DNA of 64,000 nt from Silurus meridionalis (Eukaryota; Chordata; Actinopteri; Siluriformes; Siluridae): the NCBI RefSeq assembly GCF_014805685.1, contig NC_060885.1, positions 19,458,132 through 19,522,131 on the forward strand. Direction: 5' to 3'. Of this stretch, positions 1-22,716 are shown in pieces. The notes beneath the pieces are model-generated. The model worked only from the letters and a program-made list of their open reading frames with translations. It was not told the origin of the DNA and did not search any database. Numbering within the stretch: the stretch's first letter is position 1; every line of letters begins with the position of its first letter. Position numbers and translations under genes: made by a program.

Positions 1-227
1 GTTTGTAAATGCAGTTTTTGCAGATTGGTGAACCTCTGCCCATATATAATTCTGATTCGGAACATTTGAGATAGTAAATTTTCTCAGTTTTTTATTTGTT
101 TAAATTGTAAATTGTTTTTAGTGTTCAACTGAGAAAAAAACAAATGGGCTTATGAGATTTGCAAATCATTGCATTCTATTTTCATGTACATTTTACAAAG
201 TGTCTCAGCTTTTTTGAAAAGGGTTTG
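1..227. mobile_element. Tc1/mariner-type relic (terminal part)
   Basis: The right-hand end of a decayed DNA transposon enters from the left edge of the window. Its last 100 or so bases (gatttgcaaatcattgcatt near 158, then a degenerate end reading ttgaaaagggtttg followed by TA) match the end of the fuller copy at 19760-21237. No coding capacity is visible. Confidence 0.7.
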
Positions 228-2789
228 TATTGTTAGTATTCATATTGTATGTATTCATATTTTAAATGTCTGGGAGGTCACAAGGTCAAGCTTTACAGGT
301 GCAATCAAAAAGGTCTTGTGTTCACAAAAGGCCTTTAAAGGTCTTTGGTGAATATTTTCTGTAACAATATTTAGTGTGCAGTTTTGCACTGAAATTTTTA
401 CCATATTTGCTATTTGCCTCATGAATCCATGCAGGTCACAGAATGTGTTTAATTTGAATTTAAGGTGGTTCAGAATAATAATACTCCACCAACTGTTTGT
501 TTTCCGTATACTTACAAGAGATATGAATTAAGCAGACCTCTCTCTTTGTCGCCATTTTATTCTTGCAGAACTGAAAGGAGAGTGTAAACATTTATTGAAA
601 TAACCAAACCAACACAAAGACAAGTGTTTTAACTGTCTTTAGCTGAACTTAAAGATTTAAGTTATAATAAGAGATCTGTATCAAAAGAAAAGGTTTTGAG
701 TATTACTACGCTTCAGTGCTCTGCTGGTCCATCAGGTAAACACATCAAACAAGCAGCAACAGCCTTGCCTAATCCTATAGGCCAGGATTTATTTGGCTAA
801 TGCTAAATCCGTTTTGACCCATTTCTGTCTCCTCAAGCTTGTCAGCAGTCCCCCAGACCACAAAAACCACTCTATTACGCATAGTAATAACAAGGGCAGA
901 TGCATAGTTAATATAGATTACATTTTTTTCCACAGATCACCTGGTCCTTAGAAAACCCTAAGAAAACTGTGATATTAGGGTACATTTTTTTAAACAATTT
1001 TAAAGTAAACTGATACAGTTTTTAAACTTTGCTTTTAACTTAGACAAGCAAATCCTGTTAACAAATCAGAATTTATGCAGGAGTGATAATTAAGTGATAT
1101 GTAATACGTTTTTTAAAATTCATTACTTTTTCAATCTTTATCTTTGAATAAACTTTGTTTTAAGTATAGATATTAAGAAATCTGTTTAGAAATAAGACAA
1201 TGGATTTGGTACACGCAATCATGTTTGACAATAGGCACGTTTAATAATGTTTAGCTGAAATTCTTATAATTCCTACAAAAATCTACTTCACCAACCATAT
1301 ACATACTCATTATAAGATTTTTCTTCAAACGAATTTTTCTTTGTAGAAACTTTCAATGTACGCAGTGTAAGATTACAAGAATAACTCTGTTATTCACTCT
1401 GTAAATGTGACAAGTAGCAAGTTAGCAAACTAACTGACCTGCTGGTATGATTGAGGTTGAGGCAGTAGGTTGGTGTCAGTCAGTTGCTTTTCCCCTCTTG
1501 TTTGCCCTGTTTCTCCAACAATGTGTGTGAGTGTGTGAGTGTCCAGTGGCTGTATGGTCCCGTAATGAAGAATTGCCCTCCTTTGTTGTCAGCTGTATTC
1601 AGAGAATAGACAGATGGCCAAGCGCCCGAAGCTCTACCCGAATGAGACTATCGTTACTGTTTTCCCCCCACTGTATTAGTCTCAGATAAGCCTATACAGC
1701 AGGGGAGGCCAGCTTGGAGTTCCTTACTTAATACAGTTTGTCCTATCAGGGGAGTAGTGAGAGCAGTAAATTTAGAAAGAATACATTGGCTTTATTTTAT
1801 TCTCCTCAAACTTATCAACAATTTAACTTGCAAACAAAACAAAAAGAAACAGATGACTAGTACATTTAGACCTGTGAAATTTGTTCAGGACAGGGTAGCA
1901 AGATATTTGGCAAACATTGATAAATATTTTCTTTTTGTTTTAATCAACAAAGTATTTCTAAACTTATTGTGTCACATTATTATGGATAGAAAGACACAGA
2001 CAAAAGTCTGTCATCCCTTCCCCCCACTCAGCTACCATCTTCTGCTAATGAGAGGGAAAGATTTATTCTATGAAAACAATGTGGTCCTTCAACAAAAAGA
2101 GATGCATTCAGTTTGATGGCCAAATTATGAAGTGAAGGAATCAGTGGAGCAGAAGTGACATTTAATTATTGCCCTTGTTTGAGATGGAAATTGATAATAG
2201 TACACAGCCATTCCCCATATCAATCCTTCTTTAAACCTCGAATCCACTGAAATTTATTTTTTTTGCATGTGTTAAATAAATTATATAAATTAAATAAATA
2301 CAGCTCATAAAGCTTTCCTGTTAAAAAGCTCCTGATCATCACTTTACACATGTACACATTTACATTTAGTCATAGAGAGTTAAAACTGAAAGGTGTTATG
2401 TGGATTACTTGATTATTTCTTATCAAGGTTTAAGGCTTTTTAAATTAGTCTCTATTGCAGGAAATAAAACATCAAGACTTCAATAACTTTTACTGTGTGC
2501 AATTTGTGTTAGGCCTATTTGCTCATATGTATGAATAAGTATGGGGTACTGAGCTTACTGGATATAATTATATAATAATGATCAAATCTGCCATTACATT
2601 TTTTCTGTGGGAAATAATATTTCATCTGATCTCTGCATACTTTAGTATTGTTTTTGTTGTTGTTGCTGTTTTGTTGTTTTACCTCGGCACGCTTAGCAGT
2701 GATTCTCAAACGAAGGGTTTTTACCACTGTGGAACTCACAATTCACGGTGTACAAAGTTATTACATTGATTGCGTTCTTACAATTCTTA
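228..2789. other. intergenic DNA, nothing recognised
   Basis: This AT-rich stretch has only short open frames with no recognisable protein similarity. I see no splice-bounded exon and no repeat that I can name. Confidence 0.6.
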
Positions 2790-3060
2790 ATGATGTCCAC
2801 ACATCTCTGCACTATAATAACCTTTATATTTATTCACTGTACGCCTTTATATTTATTCACTGTACACCTGTATGTCCACACATCTCTGCACTGTTATAGC
2901 CTTTATATTTATTCACTGTATATGCTTTCATATACCACTTGCTGTAAATATGCTAGATATTTATCTGCACTTTTGCACGACTGCTACGTTTTGCACTTCT
3001 GGTAGATGCCGAACTGCATTTTGTTGCTGTGTAACTGTACAATGCAATGACAATAAAGTT
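2790..3060 (+). repeat. retroposon 3' tail-like repeat with internal 80-bp duplication
   Basis: The segment ends in a tail of the type tgcaatgacaataaag, which recurs at the 3' ends of dispersed fish retroposons; a related tail ends the repeat at 36100-36880. Inside, gtccacacatctctgcact occurs at about 2794 and 2874, so about 80 bp is tandemly duplicated. The family name is uncertain. Confidence 0.5.
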
Positions 3061-3065
3061 TTTGT

Positions 3066-3152
3066 TTGTATGTATGTATGTATGTATGTACGTATGTACG
3101 TATCTATCTATCTATCTAGCTAGCTAGCTAGCTAGCTAGCTATCTATCTATC
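3066..3152. repeat. compound tetranucleotide microsatellite
   Basis: Consecutive runs of TATG, TACG, TATC, TAGC and again TATC units directly follow the retroposon-like tail. Confidence 0.9.
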
Positions 3153-3563
3153 TTATCAGCCTAATTGACTGGTTCCATGCCTTATTTGATTTAATCCAAA
3201 GCTCACCAGTAAGTGCAAAACACCAGTATGCCTTTTCATAATGTAGGTTTGGACCTAGATGTGTTGTGCCACTGGAAAGTTCATGAACAGAAAGCCTTAT
3301 GATTCTAAGTAGACCAATATTATTGCACGTAATGTTTTATTTTAAAAGCCTAATATGTTTACTTTTGGGTCATCGTGGTCATAAATGATTACTGAAAGGT
3401 TTCGTGGAATTCTGTTTACTTTACTTGGTCCCCGGGTGCAGAAGATTTGGTTTCAGCAATGTATCAGCCACTACAGCAATGTTTCCATTTAATTATCCTA
3501 GAACAAGAAAAGTCAGTCCCACAGGAGCATTGTGAGAGCAAGAGTCGTGTTAGACTTAGAACC

Positions 3564-3564
<1 letters not shown>

Positions 3565-3596
<32 letters not shown>
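3565..3596. repeat. (TG)n microsatellite in the mocos upstream region
   Basis: About 16 TG units lie roughly 130 bp 5' of the mocos start codon, in DNA that probably holds the promoter or 5' leader. I see no clear TATA box near it. Confidence 0.9.
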
Positions 3597-3598
<2 letters not shown>

Positions 3599-3724
3599 TT
3601 CGCATTGTTTTCTCCTCTCATCTGTGGACTTGGGACTCAGCTGTAACCCGTCAGAAAAGTTCATTTACCACAAGTAAAATGCCAGCGACCGACTGGCTGT
3701 CAGAGACACTGACATTTTGACATA

Positions 3725-13661
<9,937 letters not shown>

Positions 13662-13985
13662 AAAGAACAGAATCAAATAAGATATTCAAATAAAAAATAT
13701 AACCTATGCTTAATCTGTATCTGTTAAACTGTATAAGACTTATGCCATATTTACACTCGATAATAAGCTGCAAAATTGGACAAAGGCAAATTATAATTTT
13801 ACTGCACACCCTATAAGCACATTTTCAACAAATAACTGAATTCTAATGTTGCATTTGTGGTTTTACTTTGTTTTCTTTTGTGAACAAACTTATAATAAAA
13901 CATCTGGCATGCCATTTATTCTTAACAAATGAGTTTGTACTGAGAATATTTTTTTATTATTTCCAAATAAAGTTAATAATGGAAA
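13662..13985 (+). terminator. mocos: mocos 3' UTR and poly(A) signals
   Basis: AATAAA hexamers at 13894-13899 and 13966-13971 follow the TAA stop (13659-13661). Either could end the transcript, giving a short 3' UTR of about 250-330 nt. Which one is used cannot be read from the sequence. Confidence 0.6.
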
Positions 13986-14148
13986 ATATTCTTACTTTAT
14001 GTTTTTATGTTTAATATTTAATGTGGATGTACAGTATATGTGACAAACCTAAATTTTAAGGGGTAATCTGATCTTTACTTTATTATAGTTACTTCAACTT
14101 CATTCTGTCATCCCATAGCAAAAACCATTAACCTCGAGAGCTCCTTAA

Positions 14149-15859
14149 CCCTCTACTGCACACATTTTGCTGGTTCATGATACAAATAATTCCACATCAT
14201 ATAAAAAAAATATTTTTTTTGTTGTCTAGTGGCAACGGTGTGCAACAATGGTACAGAATCACAAAGAAGACTGAATTCACACATTATAAAACAAAACTCA
14301 AAGTGTAACACATTTACAAAATCCTTTAAAAATGTAACAAAATCATTCAGCACAAAAGTTAAAAGCACTTTAAACATATTTAGATATTGAATTTGTATCA
14401 TGTAGTGTTGTGTTATTTTATGTACTTCTTTCTGTGCTTTGAAACAGAGGTGTAAATGACACCTTTTGTACATCACTTTGGGTGTTCCTGTACACTCTGG
14501 AACTCTGAACCTTCCCTTCTTGTCACACATTATTGGCCAATGTAAGGTATTGTCCAAGCAGACATCCTGGTTAGTTATGGGAGCCATGTGCCCCTGCCCC
14601 TACTTCCTCCCATTTTCTTTTATTTGCACAGACTATATGCTATTTGGGACTTGAAGGCATACAAACGCATATGGTCACCATTTGTCATTCCATTGTTAGC
14701 ATAATCCCGTCTGTAGAACCAACATATAGCCAACATATCACCACTGCCATTTTAGTCAAATGAAAGACTAGACAGTGATAGCATTTCTTTGATCGAAGGT
14801 ATTATGATATATAAAGCAATCAACGAATCCAACAAGTCAACACCTCCCATGTGCTGATTGTAAGTGGATACTGCTACAGGGCATGGGACCTCGATCTTTT
14901 TCTTTTAGCCTCTGTCCCACCTTTTGACATGAGATATAGGGTAAGCACAAACCAGTTGTCAAAGAACAATTTGAAATTTAAATTTTTTTGGTATTGGTTC
15001 TGCTAGGTACAGTACTACATTCCCACTTGCCCCTATATCTGGAAGCTCAGGTGGATGGACAGCTTTCCCAGTATAAATCTCCAAATTGTGTGGAATGCCG
15101 TCCTCCAAGAATTTGTAACCCCATTTTCTTGGTTTACTGGGGAGGTATTGCTTGAATCTGCTCTTGCCCTTAAATGGTACTATTTGTTCATCCATACTTA
15201 ATGTCTCACAAATAGGCAGTTATTTTAGCTTGGTAAGAATGTGATTTATGAGAGGCCGAATCTTGTATAGCCCATTGTAGTCAGCCATTCTTGTGGGCTG
15301 TAAACTGTTGTTGCTGCAATGGAAAAATCTTTTGATTACCTCCCACCACGCAAAAGGCATCACATCCGCAACACATGCAATGCAATGTGTTAAAAGAAGT
15401 AAAAAAAAAAACTATACTGTGCATATATACAGTCATATGTGATGTCATAATATGTGATGACATCAAAACACGTTGTCAGCAAAAACTATCCCCTATAGCA
15501 CAATGTTGCCCTGAGTCAACAAAAAGAAAAACTTAATTTCTAAAAATGCAAAATAACAATCTTTAGACCATGACAAAAAGCTTCTCAATGCCTTCATACA
15601 TGCACATATATTTTAATTTACAGTTCATTTCAATTTAAATAAGATTACCAAAGTAAATAATCTTACCTTCTCACACCATGTGCTCCAGTGACAATGTGGC
15701 AGAAAAGGAAGTCCTGCCTTCAAATAATGCTGGATACTGACTCCCAGACCTTATTGGATTGTTCTTTAATACTTTCTGACTATTCTATTTGATTGCAAAA
15801 TATCTAAAGAGACATCCACTAGATTTAGGGCTTAAAATATTTTGTTGTGCAGTAGAGGG
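14149..15859 (-). mobile_element. internally deleted piggyBac-family element
   Basis: The element lies between TTAA target sites (14145-14148 and 15860-15863). Its terminal inverted repeats begin ccctctactgcaca at both ends. Minus-strand frames carry the piggyBac DDE region (SMDEQIVPFKGKSRFKQYLP, about 15190-15130) and the C-terminal cysteine-rich domain (FRVPECTGTPKVMYKRC, about 14510-14450). An in-frame stop just before the SMDEQ motif and loss of the sequence between the two blocks show it is a dead copy. Length 1711 bp, shorter than typical autonomous copies. Confidence 0.9.
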
Positions 15860-15863
15860 TTAA

Positions 15864-17707
15864 CAGACCATTTGCTACAGTCTTAATAAATACTGAATAA
15901 CTTTTCTTTTTTATTTACCTAAAAATTGTGCAAAAGCTACTCAAAATATCTCAGTACTTTTCACCGAAGACAACAAAAGAGAGTGTTTTTTTTTCTGCAG
16001 CCAGAAACCCAGCGATAAAATCACTGTAATTGATTCAAAATTCACTAATGGATTATAGCTTCTAAGTACATTATGCAAATCTTTTAGAGCATTTTAATGA
16101 ATGTTTCATGATGCTGTTGGTGACTGAAACATGCTGATGGCATTAGTGTCATTTGGACTGAGAAGGGAGGTAAACATCAACCCATTACATCGGTTTGGAA
16201 AGAAAAGGAAGCTTTAATGATTGAGGGAAATATGTATAGTCTGCTTACCACAGTTGTATGTAGGGTGCTGTTGTTTTTATTATGTACTGCTGAATTATTA
16301 TGTATTTTACTGCCAGATTATCTGACATTGAAAAAACAGTATTGCTAATAAATGTAATAGTAACAGGCCATTGTAGAAATAATTATGTTTTTGTTGCCTG
16401 CCTTTAATTAATACTTTTCTTGCATTTACTTCAACATGTGTATTATCCTAAGATGTAATTCCACACTAAGGGCTGTGGTTGAGCTGCAAGAATGTAGAGT
16501 AGACATATTATACAATGTATATGAAGCAAGATAGTATACAGCTCAGTGGCATGAATGGCAAAAGAATATATAATTTAAGAAAGTGATTTAAAGATTACAT
16601 GATATAGATCAGTTTGTATTTCTGAGGCTATATGCAGGCTGGAACAGCCACTATTTTTTATGCATTGCTAATTTGTGACTCTCTTGGCTTTTGTCTGTAG
16701 TCCTTTAACTTGTCTTTGCACATCACATGCTATTAATAAAACCACTCCCTAAACACCCACCGGTAAGTGCTGTGTCATTGCATCACTAGGGAGCGCTATA
16801 ACCAGGATCAGTTCATAACATTGTCATTCCTCATCTCCACAGCCCATCACATAGACATTATACTCTTTAATCACCACATGCAGCTCTGTTTTTACCTACT
16901 CGGACTGAATATAAATCATTCGTAAATAATGGTAATGTGTTCTTGGTTAATGCTTAATGTTCCCAGGATGGACTCCAAATCCACCACAATACTGATCAGG
17001 ATAAAGCAAGTTACTGAGGACGAATCTATGATTAAATGAATGAATTGATGAATGTTAATGAATACATACACATAAGTGCAAATCTAAACACTGCTATTTT
17101 TGAAAGGGTCTGAAATAATGTTTGATTCTTCCACTCTAACATAGTGAGTATAGAGATTAGATGTTGTCTGTTAAGGGAGTGAATGTAGCTTTGCAAAATA
17201 TAAATGTATTAGGCACAAAATTTGCAGCAACAGATATGTTAATCGAATATATAATAGAAAAAGCTATCTAGCAGGCACTTTTAAAAGTGCTGATGGCAAG
17301 GTCAAAGTGGCATAAGAATGAAGTGGATTTACTTATTTACATTAAAAAAAAGGATTTTTTGATTTAATGAAATTTATTAGAAATTCTACAGACCGAAAGA
17401 ATTCATAGATTTTTTTTACACATCCTTGAGTTTATAAGATTTATGTGATTGTCATTTTGTTGATTTTTATGCAAGAGCCGTCTACTTTCCTAATGAATAG
17501 CCTTATGTGAATGGCTCAAATTCCACTGAAAGTTTTAGATTTTCATCATATCCATCATTCCCATGATGTATATCCAGTCTCATGACCCAGCCATTTGTTT
17601 TTAGATTAATAGTTTAATCATAAATAAAATTTTATTTTTACCAAAGGTTCTAAAGTTTACAGCTTTGATTTTGCACTGGAGGTTTGTGGCTAATAATGCG
17701 TATATTA
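15864..17707. other. intergenic DNA, little recognised
   Basis: No exon or named repeat is visible. A short fragment near 16961-17040 (ggatggactcc...gatcaggataaagcaag) resembles decayed dispersed fish repeats. Confidence 0.5.
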
Positions 17708-19254
17708 TAGTGCAGCCACTTCACTTTTTCCACATTTTATGTTACAGCCTTATTCCAAAATGGATAAAAAAATAATTATTTTCCTCATAATTCTACGAAC
17801 AATACCCTATAATGACAACATGAAAGACATTTGTTTGAAATCTTTGCAAATGTATTAAAAAAAAATGAAAGAAATCACATATACATAAGTATTCACAGCT
17901 TTTGCACGACACTTAAAATCGAGCTCAGGTGCATCCTGTTTCCACTGATCATACTTGAGATGTTTTTACAACTTAATTGGAGTCCACCAGTGGTAAATTC
18001 AGTTGATTGGACATTATTTGGAAAGGCACACATCTGTCTATATAAGGTCCCACAGTTAACAGTGCATGTCAGAGCACAAATCAATCCATGAAGTCCAAAA
18101 AATGTCTGTAGACCAAGTCAGGATTGTATTGAAGTACAGATCTGGCGAAGGGTACAGAAAAATTTCTGCATCATTAAATGTCCCAATGAGTACAGTGGCC
18201 TTCATCATCCATAAATGGAAAAAGTTTGGAACCAATAGGAATCTTTCTACAGTGGGCTGCATGGCCAAAGTGAGCGATTGAGGGAGAAGAGCCATAGTCA
18301 GGGAGGTAACGAGAGGAGAAAGGAGAACCTTCCCGAAGAACAACCAACTCTGCAACACTCCACCAATCAGGAATGTATGATAGATTGGCCACGCCTCAAT
18401 AAAAGGCCCATGACAGCCCGCCTGGAGTTTGAAAAAAGGCACCTGAAGGACTCTCAGAAAATGAGAAACAAAATGATCTGTTTGGATGAAACAAAGATTG
18501 AACTCTTTGGCCTGAATGCCAAGTGTTCAGGCACTGCTCATCACCTGGGCGATACTATCCCTACAGTGAAGCATGGTGGTGGCATCATGATGCTGTGGGG
18601 ATGTTTTTCAGCAGCAGAAACTGGGAGACTAGTCAGGATCGAGGGAAAGATGAATGCAGCAATATGAAGAGACATCCTTGTTGAAAACCTGCTCCAGAGC
18701 GCTCTGGACCTCAGACTGGGTTGATGGTTCATCTTCCAACAGGACAACAACTCTAAGCACAGAGCTAAGATAACAAAGGAGTGGCTACGGCACATCTCTG
18801 TTAATGTCCTTGCTTGGCTCAGCCAGAGCCCAGACTTGAACCCAATTGAACATCTTTGGAGAGATCTGAAAATGGCTGTGCACTAAAGCTCCCCATCCAA
18901 CCTGATGGATCCTGAGAGGTTCTGCAAAGAAGAATGGGAGAAATTGCTCAAAAATAGGTGTACCAAGCATTATCCTCAAAAAGACTTGAGGCAGTAATGG
19001 TGCCAAGTTCTTCAACAAAGTATTGAGCAAAGGCTGTGAATATTTATATACATGTGATTTAAATTTTTTTATTGTATTTTTTTATTAATTTGCTAAGATT
19101 TCAAAGAAACATCTTTTATGTTGTAATTTTGGTGGTTTGATTGTAGAATTTCGAAAATAATGAATTCAATCCATTTTGGAAAATGGTTGTAAAATAACAA
19201 AATGTGGAAAAGCTTCCAAAATTTATGCGCTGTGAATACTTTCCAGACGCACTG
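17708..19254 (+). mobile_element. Tc1-like transposon, decayed transposase
   Basis: Same subfamily as 6640 and 10819. The right end ctgtgaatactttccagacg...cactg is followed by TA; the left end is eroded but recognisable (tagtgcagcc...cttcactttttccacat). From 18090 the + strand shows a helix-turn-helix N-terminus (VPMSTVAFIIHKWKKFG). DDE-region fragments follow ([40 protein letters not shown]) in shifting frames with stops. Length 1547 bp. Confidence 0.9.
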
Positions 19255-19759
19255 TACTTGATATTATTAGATATGCATGTAGCATTATTTTATAATTCCT
19301 ACCCTATTTCAGGCAATGTTGTACATTGTTATCTCTACAATGTTTTTTCTGTATTAGTCATGTCACAAAGCTAAAAAAAACTTAAAATCAGGATCAGTTT
19401 CTTTATTGGCACATTCACATACATGTAACATGTATCATAACCTTGCATTAATTTGTTTATACGTAAATATTGTTACTCAGCCAAACAATGCCTTAGTTGT
19501 GGGTGACGGCTAGTAATTGAAAGATAAGACACCTTATTAAACAATTGTTTCTTGATACACCATATGTTTTAACCAAATTCTTCATAACAATACCCAGAAC
19601 TTACAATGTAATGTCAGCTTGCAACTTTTTGGGAAGGACATTTTTGTTTACCGAATCATAATCAAAATAGAGATAATAATATTTCAGACTATGCATACCA
19701 TTACATTTTTGTTTTAAATTAAAGCAATAATTTGGCTTTGCTGTTTTCTGTATTAACTA

Positions 19760-21237
19760 CAAACCCGATTCCAAAAAGGTTGGGACACTGTACAAATTGT
19801 GAACAAAAAAGAAATGCAATAATTTACAAATCTCATAAACGTATATTTTATTCACAGTACAATATAGATAAAATATCACATTTTGAAAGTGAGACATTTT
19901 GAAATGTCATGCCAAATATTGGCTCATTTTGGATTGCATGAGAGCTACACATTCCAAAAATTTGATGGAACAGGTAGCAATAAGAGGCCGGAAAAGTTAA
20001 ATGTACACATAAGGAACAGCTGGAGGACCAATTTGCAATTTATTAGATTAATTGACAACATGATTGGGTATAGAAGGAGCCTCTCAGAGTGGCAGTGTCT
20101 CTCAGAAGTCAAGGTGGGCAGAGGATCACCAATTCCCCCAATGCTGTGGCGAAAAATAGTGGAGCAATATCACAAATGAGTTTCTCAGAGAAAAATTGCA
20201 AAGAGATTGAAGTTATCATCATCTACAGTGAGAATCTGGAACAATCTTTGTGCGTAAGGGTCAAGGCAGGAAAACCATACTGGGTGCCCGAGATCTTTGG
20301 GCCATTAGACGGCACTGCATCACATACAGGAATGCTACGTAACGGAAATCACAACATGGGCTCAGGAATACATTACATCATGTTTACAACACAATCCACC
20401 GTGACATTCGCTGTTGCCGGCTAAAACTCTATAGGTCAAAAAAGAAGCCATATCTAAACATGATCCAGAAGCACAGTCGTTTTCTCTGGGAAAAAAGTGG
20501 AAAACTGTTCTGTGGTCAGACGAATCAAAATTTGAAGTTCTTTTTGGAAAACTGGGACGCCATGTCATCCGGACTAAAGAGGACAAGGACAACCCAAGTT
20601 GTTCTCAGCGCTCAGTTCAGAAGCCTGCATCTCTGATGGTATAGGGTTGCATGAGTGCGTGTGGCATGGGCAGCTTACACATCTGGAAAGGCATTATCAA
20701 TGCTAAAAAGTATATCAGAATTCTAGAACAACATATGCTCCCATCCAGATGTCGTCTCTTTCAGGGAAGACCTTGCATTTTCCAACATGACAATGCCAGA
20801 CCACATACTGCATAAATTACAACATCATGGCTGCGTAGAAGAAGGATCCGGGTACTGAAATGGCCAGCCTGCAGTCCAGATCTTTCACACATAGAAAACA
20901 TTTGGCGCATCATAAAGAGGAAGATTAGAATCCTGTATTAGACAAGAACGGGACAAAATTCCTATTCCTAAACTTGAGCAACTTGTCTCCTCAGTTCCCA
21001 AACATTTGCAGACTGTTATAAAAAGAAGAGGGGATGCCACACAGTGGTAAACATGGCCTTGCCATGTGTTGATGCCATGAAATTTAAAATCAACTTGTTT
21101 TTTCTCAGTTTAAACATTTGATATGTCATCTATGTTGTATTCTGAATAAAATATTGAAATTTGAAACTTCCACATCACTGCATTCTGGTTTTATTCACAA
21201 TTAGTACAGTGTCCCAACTTTTTTGGAATCGGGTTTG
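19760..21237 (+). mobile_element. Tc1/mariner-superfamily transposon of a second family, decayed
   Basis: Terminal inverted repeats of about 35 bp (caaacccgattccaaaaagg...; the right end is its reverse complement with one or two mismatches) are flanked by TA. The interior carries transposase fragments in several frames, including a K-W-P-A-C-S-P-D-L-S-H-I-E-N-I-W block near 20860. Many frameshifts make it inactive. The relic at 1-227 belongs to the same family. Confidence 0.88.
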
Positions 21238-22001
21238 TATACAGTGCAAGCTAGAAGTTTAGTTAGTCAGTTTCAACTTTACATAGATTTGAGAGTTATC
21301 AGTATAATATAAATAATTTTAAACACATATTTATACATTTATTGTATAAACTGAAGCGATACAAAACAGTTCTTGCAGTACACAAGCTCTCACAAACAGA
21401 TTCCCAATGATCCCTTCTTCACTTTGTTTCAATCAAATGCTGTTTATTTATTTGAAGTTCAGAATACCTGTTTGGTGTTTGCACATTCAGTCCCCTCTGG
21501 CAGTGATCTTGAAATGTGAGCAGATAATTGTTTAGTAGAAAGATTGCTTTTTTTAAAGGCCTACTTGTTTGGGTTATTGGGGTTTGGATTTTAACATTTA
21601 TTTAATGCTCACTTGCAAAAATGCAGTAATATAAATCAAGACATGAATGATAACTCTGATAATCATTTCTACAGCTGTAACAAAAAACAAACAAACAACC
21701 AAAAAAAAAAAACCCTGATTCTCACACAGAAAGTGTAAAGCAGCTCATAACTACGGCTTTACTCCTACGGAAATTCTGGATTTGCATCAGACTGCAGTGA
21801 GAAGGAAATGAGCCTAAAACAAACACACACCAACCTCTACATGCTCACGTCTCATCTATGGTTATGGCGGACTGGAAATATTTGCAGCTGCCACTTATGC
21901 AACGCACATGGGACAAAAAAAAAAAAGTACAGATCTGCGCAGATATGCGCAGATCCGCTTTTCTTTCAAAACTCGTTTGAACGACGGCACAAATTAGGTT
22001 T

Positions 22002-22050
<49 letters not shown>

Positions 22051-22186
22051 TTTTTTATATATATATTTTATATATATTATATATTTTTTTTTTAGCTTTG
22101 TATATGTATGTCTACAAAGCAGTATAAAGGCTGTTCGGTGGGTGTTGACTTTGCATAGTTTTAGTAGTATTAAGGCTGCTCTGCGA
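21238..22186. other. intergenic DNA upstream of anxa11, with AT microsatellite
   Basis: No exon is recognised. An (AT)n/T-rich block occupies about 22004-22095. At 21936-21958 the sequence gatctgcgcagatatgcgcagatc is a near-palindrome with two TGCGCA cores, similar to the promoter motifs that follow. Confidence 0.6.
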
Positions 22187-22257
22187 AGGCGCTGCTAAAA
22201 CCCGAGCCCAGTATGCGCAGGCGCTGCTGAAACCTGAGCCCAGTATGCGCATGCGCG
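22187..22257 (+). promoter_or_regulatory. anxa11: anxa11 promoter: tandem 32-bp repeat with NRF-1-type sites
   Basis: Two 32-bp units (22187-22218 and 22219-22250), each ending in GTATGCGC, run into a perfect palindrome GCGCATGCGC, the consensus bound by NRF-1. The region is the local GC/CpG peak and lies about 150 bp 5' of a good splice donor, so it is the likely core promoter. Promoter function is inferred from motif and position. Confidence 0.55.
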
Positions 22258-22412
22258 GCAGGATCTTCCTAGAGTTAATGCACTTTTGCCCCCCCACCCC
22301 CAGTGACAGGAGGCTTTTCTGCTCCCCACCCACCACAATCTTCTTTCTTGTTCGTGGCCAAAACTCTACAGAAGTACTCTGTTTAAACACTTGCCAGCTC
22401 TTATTGGCTTAG
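22258..22412 (+). other. anxa11: anxa11 non-coding exon 1 (5' UTR), approximate 5' end
   Basis: A strong donor, cttag|gtaagt, lies at 22412/22413. The next exon begins at 24279 after cattccag, only 8 nt before the start codon, so an upstream non-coding exon is required. The transcription start is not determinable here. Confidence 0.55.
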
Positions 22413-22708
22413 GTAAGTACATTTTGATTATTCGGTATCGTTAAAGAGGTTTTTTTGTGAATATTTTTTTACAGTAAACAGCCGTTAAATCCCGTGGGCT
22501 GTTTATTTACTGTATTGAGACGTTCCCACGAATGCACCGTGAACTGTGAGCGTATATGTTTTCGTTTCACCGTGTTGAATTTAGGCTATATGGCATAGTA
22601 GTTTGTTTAATAGATGAAGTCTAGCTAAGTTTAGGTCTTTATGTTTATTCGTCGTGTGGTGTTGAGTGTTTTTTTTATATTTAGGGCCTGCAATCGTATT
22701 AGCACCGA

Positions 22709-22716
22709 TGACGTCA
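22709..22716. promoter_or_regulatory. CRE palindrome in anxa11 intron 1
   Basis: A full consensus CREB/ATF site, TGACGTCA, lies about 300 bp 3' of the predicted first exon, next to an unusually CpG-containing patch. Function is not shown. Confidence 0.35.

Noticed and set aside
1757..2116. 119-codon ORF in the upstream intergenic region
   Set aside because: Composition is typical of AT-rich non-coding DNA. It has no similarity I recognise and no splice or promoter context.
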